From Bacteroidales bacterium UBA3289 (GTDB lineage Bacteria > Bacteroidota > Bacteroidia > Bacteroidales > UBA932): DNA of 16,814 bases. The stretch is from NCBI GenBank assembly GCA_002361625.1, contig DETL01000012.1:1-16814 (forward strand), in the 5' to 3' direction. Positions within the stretch are counted from its first letter, which is position 1, and every line of letters starts with the position of its first letter. The notes beneath the pieces were generated by a model that made no database searches, was not told where the DNA came from, and worked only from the letters and a program-made list of their open reading frames with translations. The translations under genes were made by a program, and so were the position numbers. Of the stretch, positions 6,578-14,200 are shown piece by piece.

Positions 6578-8586
6578 TATCTACGCTCCTCCTCACAGTA
6601 CCGGGAGATGACGTTGTAGGCATCTTCGAGGCCGAGTTCACCGGCACGGGAAAGGTCGATGCAGCCTTTCTCCTTATCTTTCAGGTAGATGAGGACGAGT
6701 CCCCGGTTAAAATAGGCATCCCCCATGTAAGGATACTGGGCGATGGCCTTCCCATAGCATTCGATGGCGTTGACCAGCTGGGAGGAAAGGCAATAGAGGT
6801 TCCCCAGATTGAACTGGATATAAGGAAGGGCCGGCTGGATGGCGGCGGCCTGTTCCATGTCGGCAAGGGCCTCGGAATAATCGTAGTGGCTCGTGACCTG
6901 TTCCCGGACCCGGGCGCGGGTATTGCCCTTGTCATCCATGGTCAGGGTCTGGACATTGGATTCGATGGAAGCGATGAAATCGATCATCTCCGCCCGGAGG
7001 ACAGCCCTGTTCATGTAATAGAACGCCCGGTAGAATAGCTCGTAGCGGTCCCCCTCCCCTTCGATGGCCCGGTCATAATGGCTCTGGGCCGCATTATACT
7101 GCTTCTGGTCGATCTCCGACAGGGCCAGGAGGAATTCCCGGGACGGGCCCTCTTCCATGCCTCCATACAGGACGCGGTCCAGCTCTTCCCGGGCCGGCTT
7201 GGGAACGGAAGACGCATCGGAGGTCACCGTCACGGGGAGCGGAAGCGACGCGCAGAAGCGGTCCAGGAGCGGATTCTCGTACCGGCGTTCCAGGGCATAG
7301 TTCACCCGGTCCCGGTCCGATGTCAGGACAAACTTGTAAAGGGGTTTCAGATTGATGTCCACATCGCGGTGCTGGAGCATCTCGTCTTCGAAGTCGTGCT
7401 TCGCGAATTCCGCGTCCAGCGCAAGGAGGGAACTGTATTTCTTGGTCGTATCGGCGAATTCGGCCTCGCCGGCGGCATTCTTGGCGCGGTACTCGGCGAC
7501 TTTCCGCCGTCCGGTCTTGTAATCCTCGCGGGAAGCCCGGTTCATGCCCAGCTGGAGTTCCGCGTAGGCGCGGTTCATATAGGCCTTGGCAAAGTCCGGA
7601 TACAGTTCGATGGCTTTGTTGTAGTCCGCCAGGGCATCGTCCCAGCGGCCCATCTCCAGGAAGAAGCCGGCCCGGTTGAAATAGGCCAGGACGTTGTTGG
7701 GGTTGATGTTGATGACCCGGTCCATGTCCGACAGCGCAGCGGGGAAATCCCCGACCTGGGCGTGGATGAGACTCCGGTTGTAGAGGGTGAGGGCGTTGCC
7801 GGGTTCATGGCGGAGGACCGTGTTGAGATCCGCCATCGCCTCGTTCAAGTGGCTTTGCTCGGAATGGAGGATCGCCCGGTTGAAATAGGCCAGCGTATTG
7901 GTGCTGTCCAGTTCGATGGCCTTGTTCATGTCCTTGATCGCCCCTTCGTAATCCCCCTGCGTGGCAAGGAGACGTCCCCGCCGGATATATCCTTCCGGTT
8001 CGAAACGGTCGATCTTGATGGCCTGGTTATAGTCGCTGACGGCCTTGAGCGTATCCCCGAGGAACAGATAGGAGGCGCCCCGGTTCAGATAGGCCGACGG
8101 ATCCCGGGGCTCCTGCCGGATATACTTGTCGAAATCCTTGACCGCAGGTTCGAACTGCTGGCTCAGGAAATAGGTGACTCCCCGCGTGAAATAGAGGCCG
8201 GCTGAGCCGGGACGGAGCGAAATCGCCTTCTCCAGATCCTTCAGGGCATCTTCATAGTCCCCGAAACGGCTGGAAGTGATGGCGCGGTAATGGTAGCCGG
8301 ACGTAAAAATGGGATTCAGCCGGACCGCCGTGTTGAAATCCGTCCGGGCGCCGCGGATGTCGCCGAGATTGTATTTGGCGATTCCCCGGTAAAAAAAGGT
8401 CCAATAGTCCGTGGAATCCAGCTGGGCGAGGATGTTGAAATGCGAGACTGCTTCCGACAAGTGCCCTTCCGACAGCGCGTTACGTCCGCGGAACATGAAC
8501 ACGTCCTTGTCGTACTGCGCCCGGGCGGAAAGCCCGAAACACAGGGCGGCGACGATGGTCAGAAACAGTTTGGTCAGACTCCTCAT
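6577..8586 (-). CDS. Secreted tetratricopeptide-repeat protein
   Basis: The 669-residue protein has a signal peptide (MRSLTKLFLTIVAALCFGLSARA) and is probably periplasmic. Residues about 30-345 are nine to ten tandem 34-residue TPRs with the usual W/Y-x3-G-Y/A-x11-A-x3-P pattern; examples are FYRGIAKYNLGDIRGARTDF and YFNRAILHSEQSHLNEAMAD. A less regular middle (about 346-470) contains charged stretches. Two to four more TPRs occupy the C-terminal third (AYFNRGLVLIYLKDKEKGC). Such scaffolds mediate protein-protein contacts; no enzymatic motif is seen. The same arrangement of a TPR gene overlapping an MBL hydrolase suggests joint regulation. The start at 8586 fits both the signal peptide and the promoter about 53 bp upstream. 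The binding partner is unknown. Confidence 0.9.
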   Translation of the reverse strand: MRSLTKLFLTIVAALCFGLSARAQYDKDVFMFRGRNALSEGHLSEAVSHFNILAQLDSTDYWTFFYRGIAKYNLGDIRGARTDFNTAVRLNPIFTSGYHYRAITSSRFGDYEDALKDLEKAISLRPGSAGLYFTRGVTYFLSQQFEPAVKDFDKYIRQEPRDPSAYLNRGASYLFLGDTLKAVSDYNQAIKIDRFEPEGYIRRGRLLATQGDYEGAIKDMNKAIELDSTNTLAYFNRAILHSEQSHLNEAMADLNTVLRHEPGNALTLYNRSLIHAQVGDFPAALSDMDRVININPNNVLAYFNRAGFFLEMGRWDDALADYNKAIELYPDFAKAYMNRAYAELQLGMNRASREDYKTGRRKVAEYRAKNAAGEAEFADTTKKYSSLLALDAEFAKHDFEDEMLQHRDVDINLKPLYKFVLTSDRDRVNYALERRYENPLLDRFCASLPLPVTVTSDASSVPKPAREELDRVLYGGMEEGPSREFLLALSEIDQKQYNAAQSHYDRAIEGEGDRYELFYRAFYYMNRAVLRAEMIDFIASIESNVQTLTMDDKGNTRARVREQVTSHYDYSEALADMEQAAAIQPALPYIQFNLGNLYCLSSQLVNAIECYGKAIAQYPYMGDAYFNRGLVLIYLKDKEKGCIDLSRAGELGLEDAYNVISRYCEEERR

Positions 8587-8638
8587 CCAAAAAAATTTTC
8601 AAATGACGCGTGAAATGGCTAATTTCGCACCAATTATG

Positions 8639-8646
8639 CAAAGATA
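8639..8646 (-). promoter_or_regulatory. Promoter -7 box for the TPR-MBL operon
   Basis: The minus-strand TATCTTTG (plus CAAAGATA) matches TAnnTTTG exactly. The predicted leader to the ATG at 8586 is about 49 nt. I see no convincing -33 TTG at the expected distance. Confidence 0.55.
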
Positions 8647-8671
8647 AGCATTAATTGTGCCCGTTGCACGG

Positions 8672-9661
8672 ATGAAGGTTAATTTTTTTCATATCGGACT
8701 CTCTCTGCTCCTGTCGGCGTTTGTCGCCCAGGCGCAACCCAAAGGATATGTGATCAGCGCGCGCAATGCGGAATCCATCGCCACCGAAGAGGCGCTCCGC
8801 GCCCGGGTGGAATTCCTGACGGACACGCTGTGCGGCGGCCGGGCAACCGGAACCCCGGGTGCCACCTGGGCCGTGGCCGGCATCGGACGCCAGTTTGCCG
8901 GAAGCGGCCTGCTGCCTTCCCGGGACGGTTATTTCCGCGGATTCCGGACCATGGCCGGAAAGACGGGACACAATGTCGTGGGCTTTTTCCCCGGCACCGG
9001 CGACCGGTATGTGGTCATCGCCTCGCACTTCGACCATATCGGCACCCTGCAGGGAACCCTGTATCCGGGAGCGGACAGCAATGCTTCCGGCGTTGCCGCC
9101 CTGACCACCCTGGCCCGGATGTTCCAGCATCTGAAAGAGCTCGGAAGGACTTATTCCCATACGCTCATCTTCGTCGCCCTGGATGCCAAGGAGCAGAGCC
9201 TGGGCGGTTCCCACCACCTGTGGAACGAAATTGCCGGCGGGCTCCTGACGGACCCGCGGAACGGGCATGTCATCTCTCCGAAGGAGATCGACCGGATGGT
9301 CAATATCGACCAGATCGGCGGAACGGAGGCCCCCCTGCGTCCTTCCCGGCCCGATTACCTGATTATGCTGTGCGAACCGGAGAACGGAAGGCGCGATGCG
9401 CTGATGATCGCCAACATGAATACCGGCATCGGCCTGGACCTCGGGTTCGACTATTACGGAAGCAAGGATTTCACCCGCGTTTTCTACCGGTCCATTTCCG
9501 ACCAGAAACCGTTTCTGGAGCACGGCATCCCTTCCGTGATGTTCACTTCCGGCATCACCCTCCGCAACAACAAGGCCGATGACGACGCGGATTCCCTGGA
9601 CTACGGCATCTTCCGCCGCCGCGTCCTCGCCATCTTCCATTATCTTGTCCGGGTAATCTGA
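8672..9661 (+). CDS. Secreted M28-family metallopeptidase homologue lacking the usual general-base Glu
   Basis: The 329-residue protein has a signal peptide (MKVNFFHIGLSLLLSAFVAQAQ) and a zinc-aminopeptidase (M28) domain. Predicted di-zinc ligands are all present: His119 (SHFDHIG), Asp135 (GADSNASG), Glu174, Asp213 (NIDQIGG) and His284 (LEHGIPSVMF). In M28 enzymes the segment before GL-x-GS normally reads GEE, where the first Glu is the catalytic general base. Here it reads DAKEQSLGGS, so the base position is Lys173. The protein may therefore be inactive, use another residue, or bind peptides only. An in-frame GTG at 8657 would add five residues, but the ATG at 8672 gives the cleaner signal peptide. 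It is transcribed divergently from the TPR gene and ends 4 bp from the convergent djlA-like gene. The fold is sure, the activity is not. Confidence 0.88.
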   Translation: MKVNFFHIGLSLLLSAFVAQAQPKGYVISARNAESIATEEALRARVEFLTDTLCGGRATGTPGATWAVAGIGRQFAGSGLLPSRDGYFRGFRTMAGKTGHNVVGFFPGTGDRYVVIASHFDHIGTLQGTLYPGADSNASGVAALTTLARMFQHLKELGRTYSHTLIFVALDAKEQSLGGSHHLWNEIAGGLLTDPRNGHVISPKEIDRMVNIDQIGGTEAPLRPSRPDYLIMLCEPENGRRDALMIANMNTGIGLDLGFDYYGSKDFTRVFYRSISDQKPFLEHGIPSVMFTSGITLRNNKADDDADSLDYGIFRRRVLAIFHYLVRVI

Positions 9662-9665
9662 GCGG

Positions 9666-10469
9666 TTACTTCATCCCGCGCTGCTTCTTGATGGTCTCGT
9701 AGGCGTCGTGGACCTGGCGGAACTTTTCCGCCGCAGCTTTCTGCACTTCCGGTCCCAGGGTAGCCACGCGGTCCGGATGATTCTTCATCGCCATCCGGCG
9801 ATAGGCGGCGCGGACCTCGTCGTCCGTGGCGGAAGGAGAGATCTCCAGGACGGTATAGGCCGACGTATCCCCTTTGTAGAACATGGCGATGACCGAATCC
9901 GTATCGCCCTTATTGAGCCGGATGACTGTTCCGATGGCCTCCAGGACGCTTTTTTCGGAGGTGGCGAACTCGCCGTCGGAGGTCGCGATCTGGACCAGGT
10001 AATGGAACAGCTGCAGGCGCTGGGAATAATTCATGTTGGAGGCGATCTGGTCGCCCACCTGGTAAATGTTCACCTGCTGGCTGTTCAGCCGGTCCAGGAT
10101 CTGCATCGCCTCCGTGGCCGCCTGCTCTCCGAAATTGCTGCGGAAGAAATCGCGGACGCACGCCAGTTCTTTCGGGTGCGTTTTCCCATCGGCCTTGATG
10201 ATGGCGGACGACAGGACGAGCAGGCTCACGAAAAAGCTGTTGCGCTGCTCCTGCGCCGTATATCCGCGTGTCCCGGAGGTACGCCGGCAGCCACCGGCCG
10301 GGTTACTGCCGGTTTGGCGGTCCGTGTAACTCCCGCCGCCCGGAGGCAACTGCCGCGACATGTCGATATATTCGTCCACGGCCTTCCCGAGGAAGTATCC
10401 GATCAGTCCTCCGATCGGTCCCCAGGCGGCCCATCCGAGAAATCCGGCGATCCATTTGGCTGCACCCAT
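9666..10469 (-). CDS. DjlA-like membrane protein with TerB and J domains
   Basis: The 267-residue protein has three parts, as in E. coli DjlA. Residues about 6-30 form a glycine-rich membrane segment (WIAGFLGWAAWGPIGGLIGY). A low-complexity linker rich in Gly, Ser and Arg follows. Residues about 80-190 are a TerB-like helical domain (VLSSAIIKADGKTHPKELA, then ATSDGEFATSEKSVLEAIG). The C-terminal J domain is about 200-267, with the invariant HPD at 231-233. It is a predicted DnaK co-chaperone anchored to the inner membrane. An open frame extends upstream to 10592, but the ATG at 10469 gives the canonical N-terminal membrane segment, and the extension lies over promoter sequence. The neighbours do not add a functional clue. 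Confidence 0.87.
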   Translation of the reverse strand: MGAAKWIAGFLGWAAWGPIGGLIGYFLGKAVDEYIDMSRQLPPGGGSYTDRQTGSNPAGGCRRTSGTRGYTAQEQRNSFFVSLLVLSSAIIKADGKTHPKELACVRDFFRSNFGEQAATEAMQILDRLNSQQVNIYQVGDQIASNMNYSQRLQLFHYLVQIATSDGEFATSEKSVLEAIGTVIRLNKGDTDSVIAMFYKGDTSAYTVLEISPSATDDEVRAAYRRMAMKNHPDRVATLGPEVQKAAAEKFRQVHDAYETIKKQRGMK

Positions 10470-10487
10470 ATCTATTCCATATCTTTG
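10455..10487 (+). promoter_or_regulatory. Promoter of the small HExxH membrane-protein gene
   Basis: TATCTTTG (10480-10487) matches TAnnTTTG exactly, with TTTG at 10455-10458 and a 21-bp spacer. Its -33 element lies inside the first codons of the djlA-like gene on the opposite strand. The predicted leader to the ATG at 10580 is about 88 nt. Confidence 0.6.
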
Positions 10488-10505
10488 GTTCGGGACCCTT
10501 TCCAT

Positions 10506-10538
10506 CAAAAGTCGGTCCATCCATCCGGGGACTGACAA
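10506..10538 (-). promoter_or_regulatory. Candidate djlA-like gene promoter
   Basis: On the minus strand GACTTTTG (plus CAAAAGTC, 10506-10513) is one mismatch from TAnnTTTG, and a TTTG (TTG read from plus 10536-10538) lies 22 bp upstream. The predicted leader is about 33 nt. It is weaker than the others in this window. Confidence 0.35.
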
Positions 10539-10579
10539 AGTGGCGGGAATTGGTTCGTTTTTTGAAAGGATCAGGGCCG

Positions 10580-10969
10580 ATGGCAAAGGCATCGGACATC
10601 CTTCTCTATCTCTGGCAGCTCCCGCAGAACCTATTGGGAGCGCTGCTGGTACTTGTTTTCAAGCCGGAGCAGAGTTATGATTATAAAGGGACCCGGCTCC
10701 ACTACGCTTCCCGGATGCGTGGCGGCATCTCCCTTGGCCGGCACATCATTCTGAATGATCGGTATCTGACTTACGACGGGAAGACGGAGAAGCACGAATG
10801 GGGCCACACCCGGCAGTCCCTCCTGCTGGGGCCCCTGTACCTTCCCTTCGTCGGCCTCCCCTCCCTCCTCTGGGCCGCCTGGTGGACGCCCCTCCGGTCC
10901 ATTTCCTATTTCCGCTTCTTCACCGAGCGGTGGGCCGACCGCCTCGGCGGGGTCCGGCGCGATTCGTGA
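10580..10969 (+). CDS. Small membrane-associated protein with HExxH motif, unknown function
   Basis: This 129-residue protein has two hydrophobic stretches: residues about 7-27 (ILLYLWQLPQNLLGALLVLV) and about 80-104 (LLLGPLYLPFVGLPSLLWAA). Between them lies HEWGH at residues 72-76, followed by TRQSLLLGPLY. HExxH is the zinc-binding signature of gluzincin metalloproteases, but the protein is very short and the third ligand is not obvious, so catalysis is unproven. I recall similar uncharacterised short proteins with an HE-x-GH-T-x-QS block in Bacteroidota, without a known role. The start at 10580 is the first ATG after the promoter; the frame remains open farther upstream with no better start. 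It ends 3 bp from the convergent lipoprotein gene. Codon use matches the neighbours. Confidence 0.75.
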   Translation: MAKASDILLYLWQLPQNLLGALLVLVFKPEQSYDYKGTRLHYASRMRGGISLGRHIILNDRYLTYDGKTEKHEWGHTRQSLLLGPLYLPFVGLPSLLWAAWWTPLRSISYFRFFTERWADRLGGVRRDS

Positions 10970-10972
10970 GAA

Positions 10973-11410
10973 CTATCTGTACCGACGGAAGGTATAGGTG
11001 GTTTTCAACCCCAGGGATTCCTTCTGAATGACCAGTTTCGAGCGGCTCATTTCCAGGACCTTGTAGGTTCCGGAGAGACGCATCTCGTATTTGAGGCCTT
11101 GCGTGAGCCAGAGCGTCTTCGTGAAGCTGAGCTGTCTCTTGGAGGCGTTGTAGGAGAACTGGGCGCCATCGACATCCACATCCTTCAGGTCGAACTGCGT
11201 GAAACTGCCTTTCTTGGCCAGTGCGATCCGGGGTTCGCTCAGGGAAAGGTAGAAATGGACGCCGGAGTAATCCACCTGATTCTTGGACTCCAGGGCCCAC
11301 ACGCCATAAATCCCTCCCGAAAGGTCACCGGTATGACGGACTTGAGACACTCCGCAGGAAGTAAACAGGGCCAGACAGGCGATGACAGCCGCAAACAAAT
11401 ACTTTTTCAT
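10973..11410 (-). CDS. Small lipoprotein, lipocalin-like
   Basis: The 145-residue protein starts with a lipoprotein signal peptide (MKKYLFAAVIACLALFTSCG; lipidated Cys19). The mature part is predicted mostly beta strand: GGIYGVWALES near the N-terminus, then VHFYLSLSEPRIALAK, KDVDVDGAQFSYN, RQLSFTKTLW, GTYKVLEMSRSKLVI and TTYTFRRY. The G-x-W opening and the 'strand-turn-strand' ending that finishes in a Y/F-R-R tail resemble the short lipocalin-like domains common in Bacteroidota lipoproteins. No function is assigned. The start at 11410 fits the signal peptide; the longer open frame to 11614 runs through the divergent promoter and into the C1-peptidase gene and is not used. A MTMKK start six bases upstream is possible. 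Confidence 0.8.
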   Translation of the reverse strand: MKKYLFAAVIACLALFTSCGVSQVRHTGDLSGGIYGVWALESKNQVDYSGVHFYLSLSEPRIALAKKGSFTQFDLKDVDVDGAQFSYNASKRQLSFTKTLWLTQGLKYEMRLSGTYKVLEMSRSKLVIQKESLGLKTTYTFRRYR

Positions 11411-11439
11411 GGTCATTCCAAGTAAAGGATAAAGCGATG

Positions 11440-11447
11440 TAAATATA
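11440..11447 (-). promoter_or_regulatory. Candidate promoter of the lipocalin-like lipoprotein gene
   Basis: The minus-strand TATATTTA (plus TAAATATA) is one mismatch from TAnnTTTG, giving a leader of about 26 nt. It lies within a 6-bp AT-rich dyad (AAATAT 11441-11446, ATATTT 11452-11457). No -33 TTG is seen at normal distance. Confidence 0.35.
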
Positions 11448-11461
11448 AGGAATATTTCTCG

Positions 11462-11469
11462 TATCTTTG
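11462..11469 (+). promoter_or_regulatory. Promoter -7 box of the C1 peptidase operon
   Basis: TATCTTTG matches TAnnTTTG exactly. The predicted leader to the ATG at 11496 is about 23 nt. The -33 element is not clear. Confidence 0.55.
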
Positions 11470-11495
11470 AATGATTGAAACGATAAAGCAAAATC

Positions 11496-12644
11496 ATGGC
11501 TGTCTTGGGAACTATCAAAAAAGGGTGCGCAGCACTCATCCTCTCCGCATTGACCCTGCCGGGGCTGTCCGCTACTGCGCAGGAGGCGAAGACCTTCCGT
11601 CCTGTCAAGGTCATACCGACGACCAGCGTGAAGAACCAGTACCGGAGCGGTACCTGCTGGGACTATGCGACGCTGGGCTTTCTCGAGAGCGAGATTCTCC
11701 GAAAGACCGGGAAAACCTACGATCTGTGCGAGATGTTCGTCGTGAACAAGGATTACATGGACTGCGCCACACACTATGTCCGCATGCACGGTTACAGCCA
11801 GATTTCGGAAGGGGGATCCTGCGACGACGTCCTGGATGTCATCCGGCTTCACGGGATCTGTCCGGAGGAAGCCATGCCCGCACCGGGGTCCCTCACCGGA
11901 GACTCGCTGGCCAACTTCAAGGTTTTCTTCCCGGAACTGGAACGGACGGTGAGCCGTATCGTCTGGAACGAAGGCAAGCCGGAGCTCAACCGATTCACGA
12001 CGGAGGAACAGGCTCCGCTCAGGAACAAGGCCCCCATGCCGCATTGGAAAGACAGCGTTCAGGCCGTCATCGACCGGTATGTCGGTCCCTGCCCGGAACA
12101 ATTCACCTATGAAGGGAAGACCTATACGCCCAGGACCTTTGCCGAAAGCCTGCAGCTGGACCTGGACGACTATGTAAGCCTGACCAGCTATACGCACCAT
12201 CCGTTCGGATCGTGGTTCGTCATAGAAGCTCCCTACAAATGGCGGCTGGAACCCAGTTACAACATCCCGGTCGAACGGCTTCTGGATGCACTGGACCAAG
12301 CGATTGACAAAGGCTATACCGTGGCCTGGGGCGGCGACGTTTCCGGTGACTTCAACCGCAAGAGCGGTGTCGCTTCCCTGCCGGAAGGCGTTGTTCCCAC
12401 CCAGGAAATGCGGCAGGAGCAATGGGACGACTGGCGCTTCACCTACGACCATGTGATGCTTATTTACGGAAAGGCCGTCGATGAGCACGGAACGCCCTAC
12501 TACATGGTAAAGAACTCCTGGGGGAAAAGCGGCCCCTACGACGGAATCTGGTATATGTCACGGGATTACATGGCCCTGAACACGACATACCTGTTCCTGA
12601 ATCGTCGAGCCCTCCCTGCGGCACTGCAAAAGGAAATCAGATAA
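11496..12644 (+). CDS. Secreted C1B cysteine peptidase (aminopeptidase C / bleomycin-hydrolase-like)
   Basis: The 382-residue protein has an N-terminal signal peptide (IKKGCAALILSALTLPGLSATAQ) and a papain-like domain of the C1B type. The oxyanion Gln48 and nucleophile Cys54 lie in SVKNQYRSGTCWDYA, His319 in TYDHVMLIYG, and Asn340 in MVKNSWG. All four C1 catalytic residues are thus present. Typical C1B proteins read GTCWSFA after the Cys; here it is GTCWDYA. In the related cytosolic PepC/BLMH the enzyme is a hexameric barrel whose C-terminal tail limits cleavage to aminopeptidase action. Export here points to digestion of peptides in the periplasm. The ATG at 11496 is preceded by a good promoter. 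It begins a tight operon, with 2 bp to the SDR gene. Substrate is unknown. Confidence 0.88.
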   Translation: MAVLGTIKKGCAALILSALTLPGLSATAQEAKTFRPVKVIPTTSVKNQYRSGTCWDYATLGFLESEILRKTGKTYDLCEMFVVNKDYMDCATHYVRMHGYSQISEGGSCDDVLDVIRLHGICPEEAMPAPGSLTGDSLANFKVFFPELERTVSRIVWNEGKPELNRFTTEEQAPLRNKAPMPHWKDSVQAVIDRYVGPCPEQFTYEGKTYTPRTFAESLQLDLDDYVSLTSYTHHPFGSWFVIEAPYKWRLEPSYNIPVERLLDALDQAIDKGYTVAWGGDVSGDFNRKSGVASLPEGVVPTQEMRQEQWDDWRFTYDHVMLIYGKAVDEHGTPYYMVKNSWGKSGPYDGIWYMSRDYMALNTTYLFLNRRALPAALQKEIR

Positions 12645-12646
12645 CC

Positions 12647-13354
12647 ATGGTCGCACTTGTCACCGGCGCATCCCGCGGTATCGGGAAAGCCATCGCAGAA
12701 GAACTCGCCTCGCTCGGGTATGACCTGGCACTTGTCGCACGGAGTGCAGAAGCTCTTGCGGAAACCATCGCATCCCTCCCGGAAGCCTGCGGAAAGGCCG
12801 TCGCCATCCCGGCGGACCTATCCGAGGAGGAGTCCTACGCGGCTGTCGTTGCGGAAACGGTCGCCGAGCTCGGCGGATTGGACGTCCTGGTCAATTGCGC
12901 AGGGGTGTCCCAGTCCGGTCCCTTCGAGGAAATCACGTCCGAACAGTGGAATCAGATCTTTGCCGTCAATGCAAAGGCACCCTTCTTCCTCTGCAAGGAG
13001 GCGCTCCCCTCTTTGAAGGAATCCGCCCATCCCGTCGTCATCAATATCTCTTCCGTCGTCGGGTTCAAGGGGTATGTCCACCAGTCGGCCTATGCCTCAT
13101 CCAAGCATGCCCTGGCGGGGTTCACGAAGGTGTTTGCGAAGGAAGTCCAGCCCTACGGCATCCGGGTCCATCTCATCAGCCCCGGCGGGGTTGCCACGGA
13201 CATGGTCACCCGGATGCGGCCGGATATCGACACGGAGGAACTGATCCAGCCCGCGGAAATCGCCGAACTCGTCCGTTTCCTGGTCACCCGCGAAGGGAAG
13301 GGTACCCTGGACCACCTGTATATCCGGCGCTATTCCGGACTCGCCTTCGACTGA
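12647..13354 (+). CDS. Short-chain dehydrogenase/reductase (SDR), 3-oxoacyl-ACP reductase-like
   Basis: This 235-residue cytoplasmic protein is a classical NAD(P)-dependent SDR with a Rossmann fold. The cofactor-binding TGASRGIG is at residues 6-13, NCAG at 83-86, Asn109 in the tetrad position, and the catalytic Ser135/136, Tyr149 and Lys153 in NISSVVG...YASSK. The 20s-40s region (ALVARSAEAL) has an Arg after the second strand, which favours NADPH. The SPGGVATDM motif follows the active site. It is slightly shorter than FabG (about 245). It starts 2 bp after the C1 peptidase stop, with no Shine-Dalgarno, and is followed 29 bp later by the inositol-phosphatase-like gene. The natural substrate is not known; annotation as FabG would overreach. 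Confidence 0.88.
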   Translation: MVALVTGASRGIGKAIAEELASLGYDLALVARSAEALAETIASLPEACGKAVAIPADLSEEESYAAVVAETVAELGGLDVLVNCAGVSQSGPFEEITSEQWNQIFAVNAKAPFFLCKEALPSLKESAHPVVINISSVVGFKGYVHQSAYASSKHALAGFTKVFAKEVQPYGIRVHLISPGGVATDMVTRMRPDIDTEELIQPAEIAELVRFLVTREGKGTLDHLYIRRYSGLAFD

Positions 13355-13383
13355 GCCGGATGATAAACACTTGAAACAAAGAG

Positions 13384-14175
13384 ATGGAACCTATTACACT
13401 GGAACAGATTGTCGATGTAGTCCGGGAGGCGTCCCGCCTGATGGTCCGGGACGGATTCTCCGTGAAGGAAAAAGGGACCCTGGAGAATATCGTGACGACC
13501 TCCGACGTGGCCGTACAGGACTTCCTGACTAGAAGACTGGCAGAACTTTTCCCTGGGAGCGGCTTCCTCTGCGAGGAGGAAGACCTGGAGGACGTCGATC
13601 ATGAATATGTCTGGATCATCGACCCGATAGACGGAACGGCGAACTACGCCCGGGGCATCGCGAGCTGCTGCATCAGCGTCGCCCTCATCCGGAACGGGAA
13701 GCCGCTTTTCGGGGTCGTTTACAGCCCCTGGCGCGGTGAACTTTATACCGCCGAAGCCGGGAAAGGCGCCTTCTGCAACGGGACGCCGATCCGGGTATCG
13801 GACCGTTCCTTGAAGGAAGGGCTTCTTTTCACGGCCATGTCCACCTATCGGAAGGAATTCGCAAAAACCTGCAGCGACATCATCTACGACCTGTACATGG
13901 ACTGCAACGACGTCCGTCGCACAGGAAGCGCCGCCGTGGAACTCTGCCTCATGGCCGCCGGAAAGGCCGAACTCTATTTCGAGATGCGGCTGATGCCCTG
14001 GGACTATGCAGCCGCCTCGCTCATCCTGACGGAAGCGGGCGGAACGCTTGCCGGCTTCGACGGAAACGCTCCCTCGCTCTACCGCCCCTCGATGGTCGTA
14101 GCGGCCAACACACAGGATTCCTGCCGGAAGATTCTCGAGGTGGTCCATGGACACCTCGACACTCTCCCCTATTGA
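13384..14175 (+). CDS. Inositol monophosphatase family protein (SuhB-like)
   Basis: This is a Mg2+-dependent, Li+-sensitive-type phosphatase of the IMPase/FBPase/CysQ superfamily. The 263 residues show the metal-binding Glu pair near 64-66 (FLCEEED), DPIDGTANY at 80-88 and the C-terminal WDYAAASLIL with Asp207. GTLENIVTTSDVAVQDFL near residue 31-48 is the conserved TxxD segment. Length and motif order are those of myo-inositol-1-phosphatase; CysQ-type (PAP phosphatase) action cannot be excluded. The gene lies 29 bp after the SDR, on the same strand with no terminator seen, so it is likely the last gene of the C1-peptidase operon. A 25-bp gap separates it from the convergent DUF6440 gene. Confidence 0.9.
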   Translation: MEPITLEQIVDVVREASRLMVRDGFSVKEKGTLENIVTTSDVAVQDFLTRRLAELFPGSGFLCEEEDLEDVDHEYVWIIDPIDGTANYARGIASCCISVALIRNGKPLFGVVYSPWRGELYTAEAGKGAFCNGTPIRVSDRSLKEGLLFTAMSTYRKEFAKTCSDIIYDLYMDCNDVRRTGSAAVELCLMAAGKAELYFEMRLMPWDYAAASLILTEAGGTLAGFDGNAPSLYRPSMVVAANTQDSCRKILEVVHGHLDTLPY

Positions 14176-14200
14176 CCCTGTCCAACCCGGGCGATCAGGC

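Noticed and set aside
10470..10592. Longer N-terminus for the djlA-like protein
   Set aside because: The extra 41 residues show no signal or domain, and both promoters of this region fall inside the extension.
11411..11614. Longer N-terminus for the lipocalin-like lipoprotein
   Set aside because: It would bury the lipoprotein signal peptide and overlap the start of the C1 peptidase gene.
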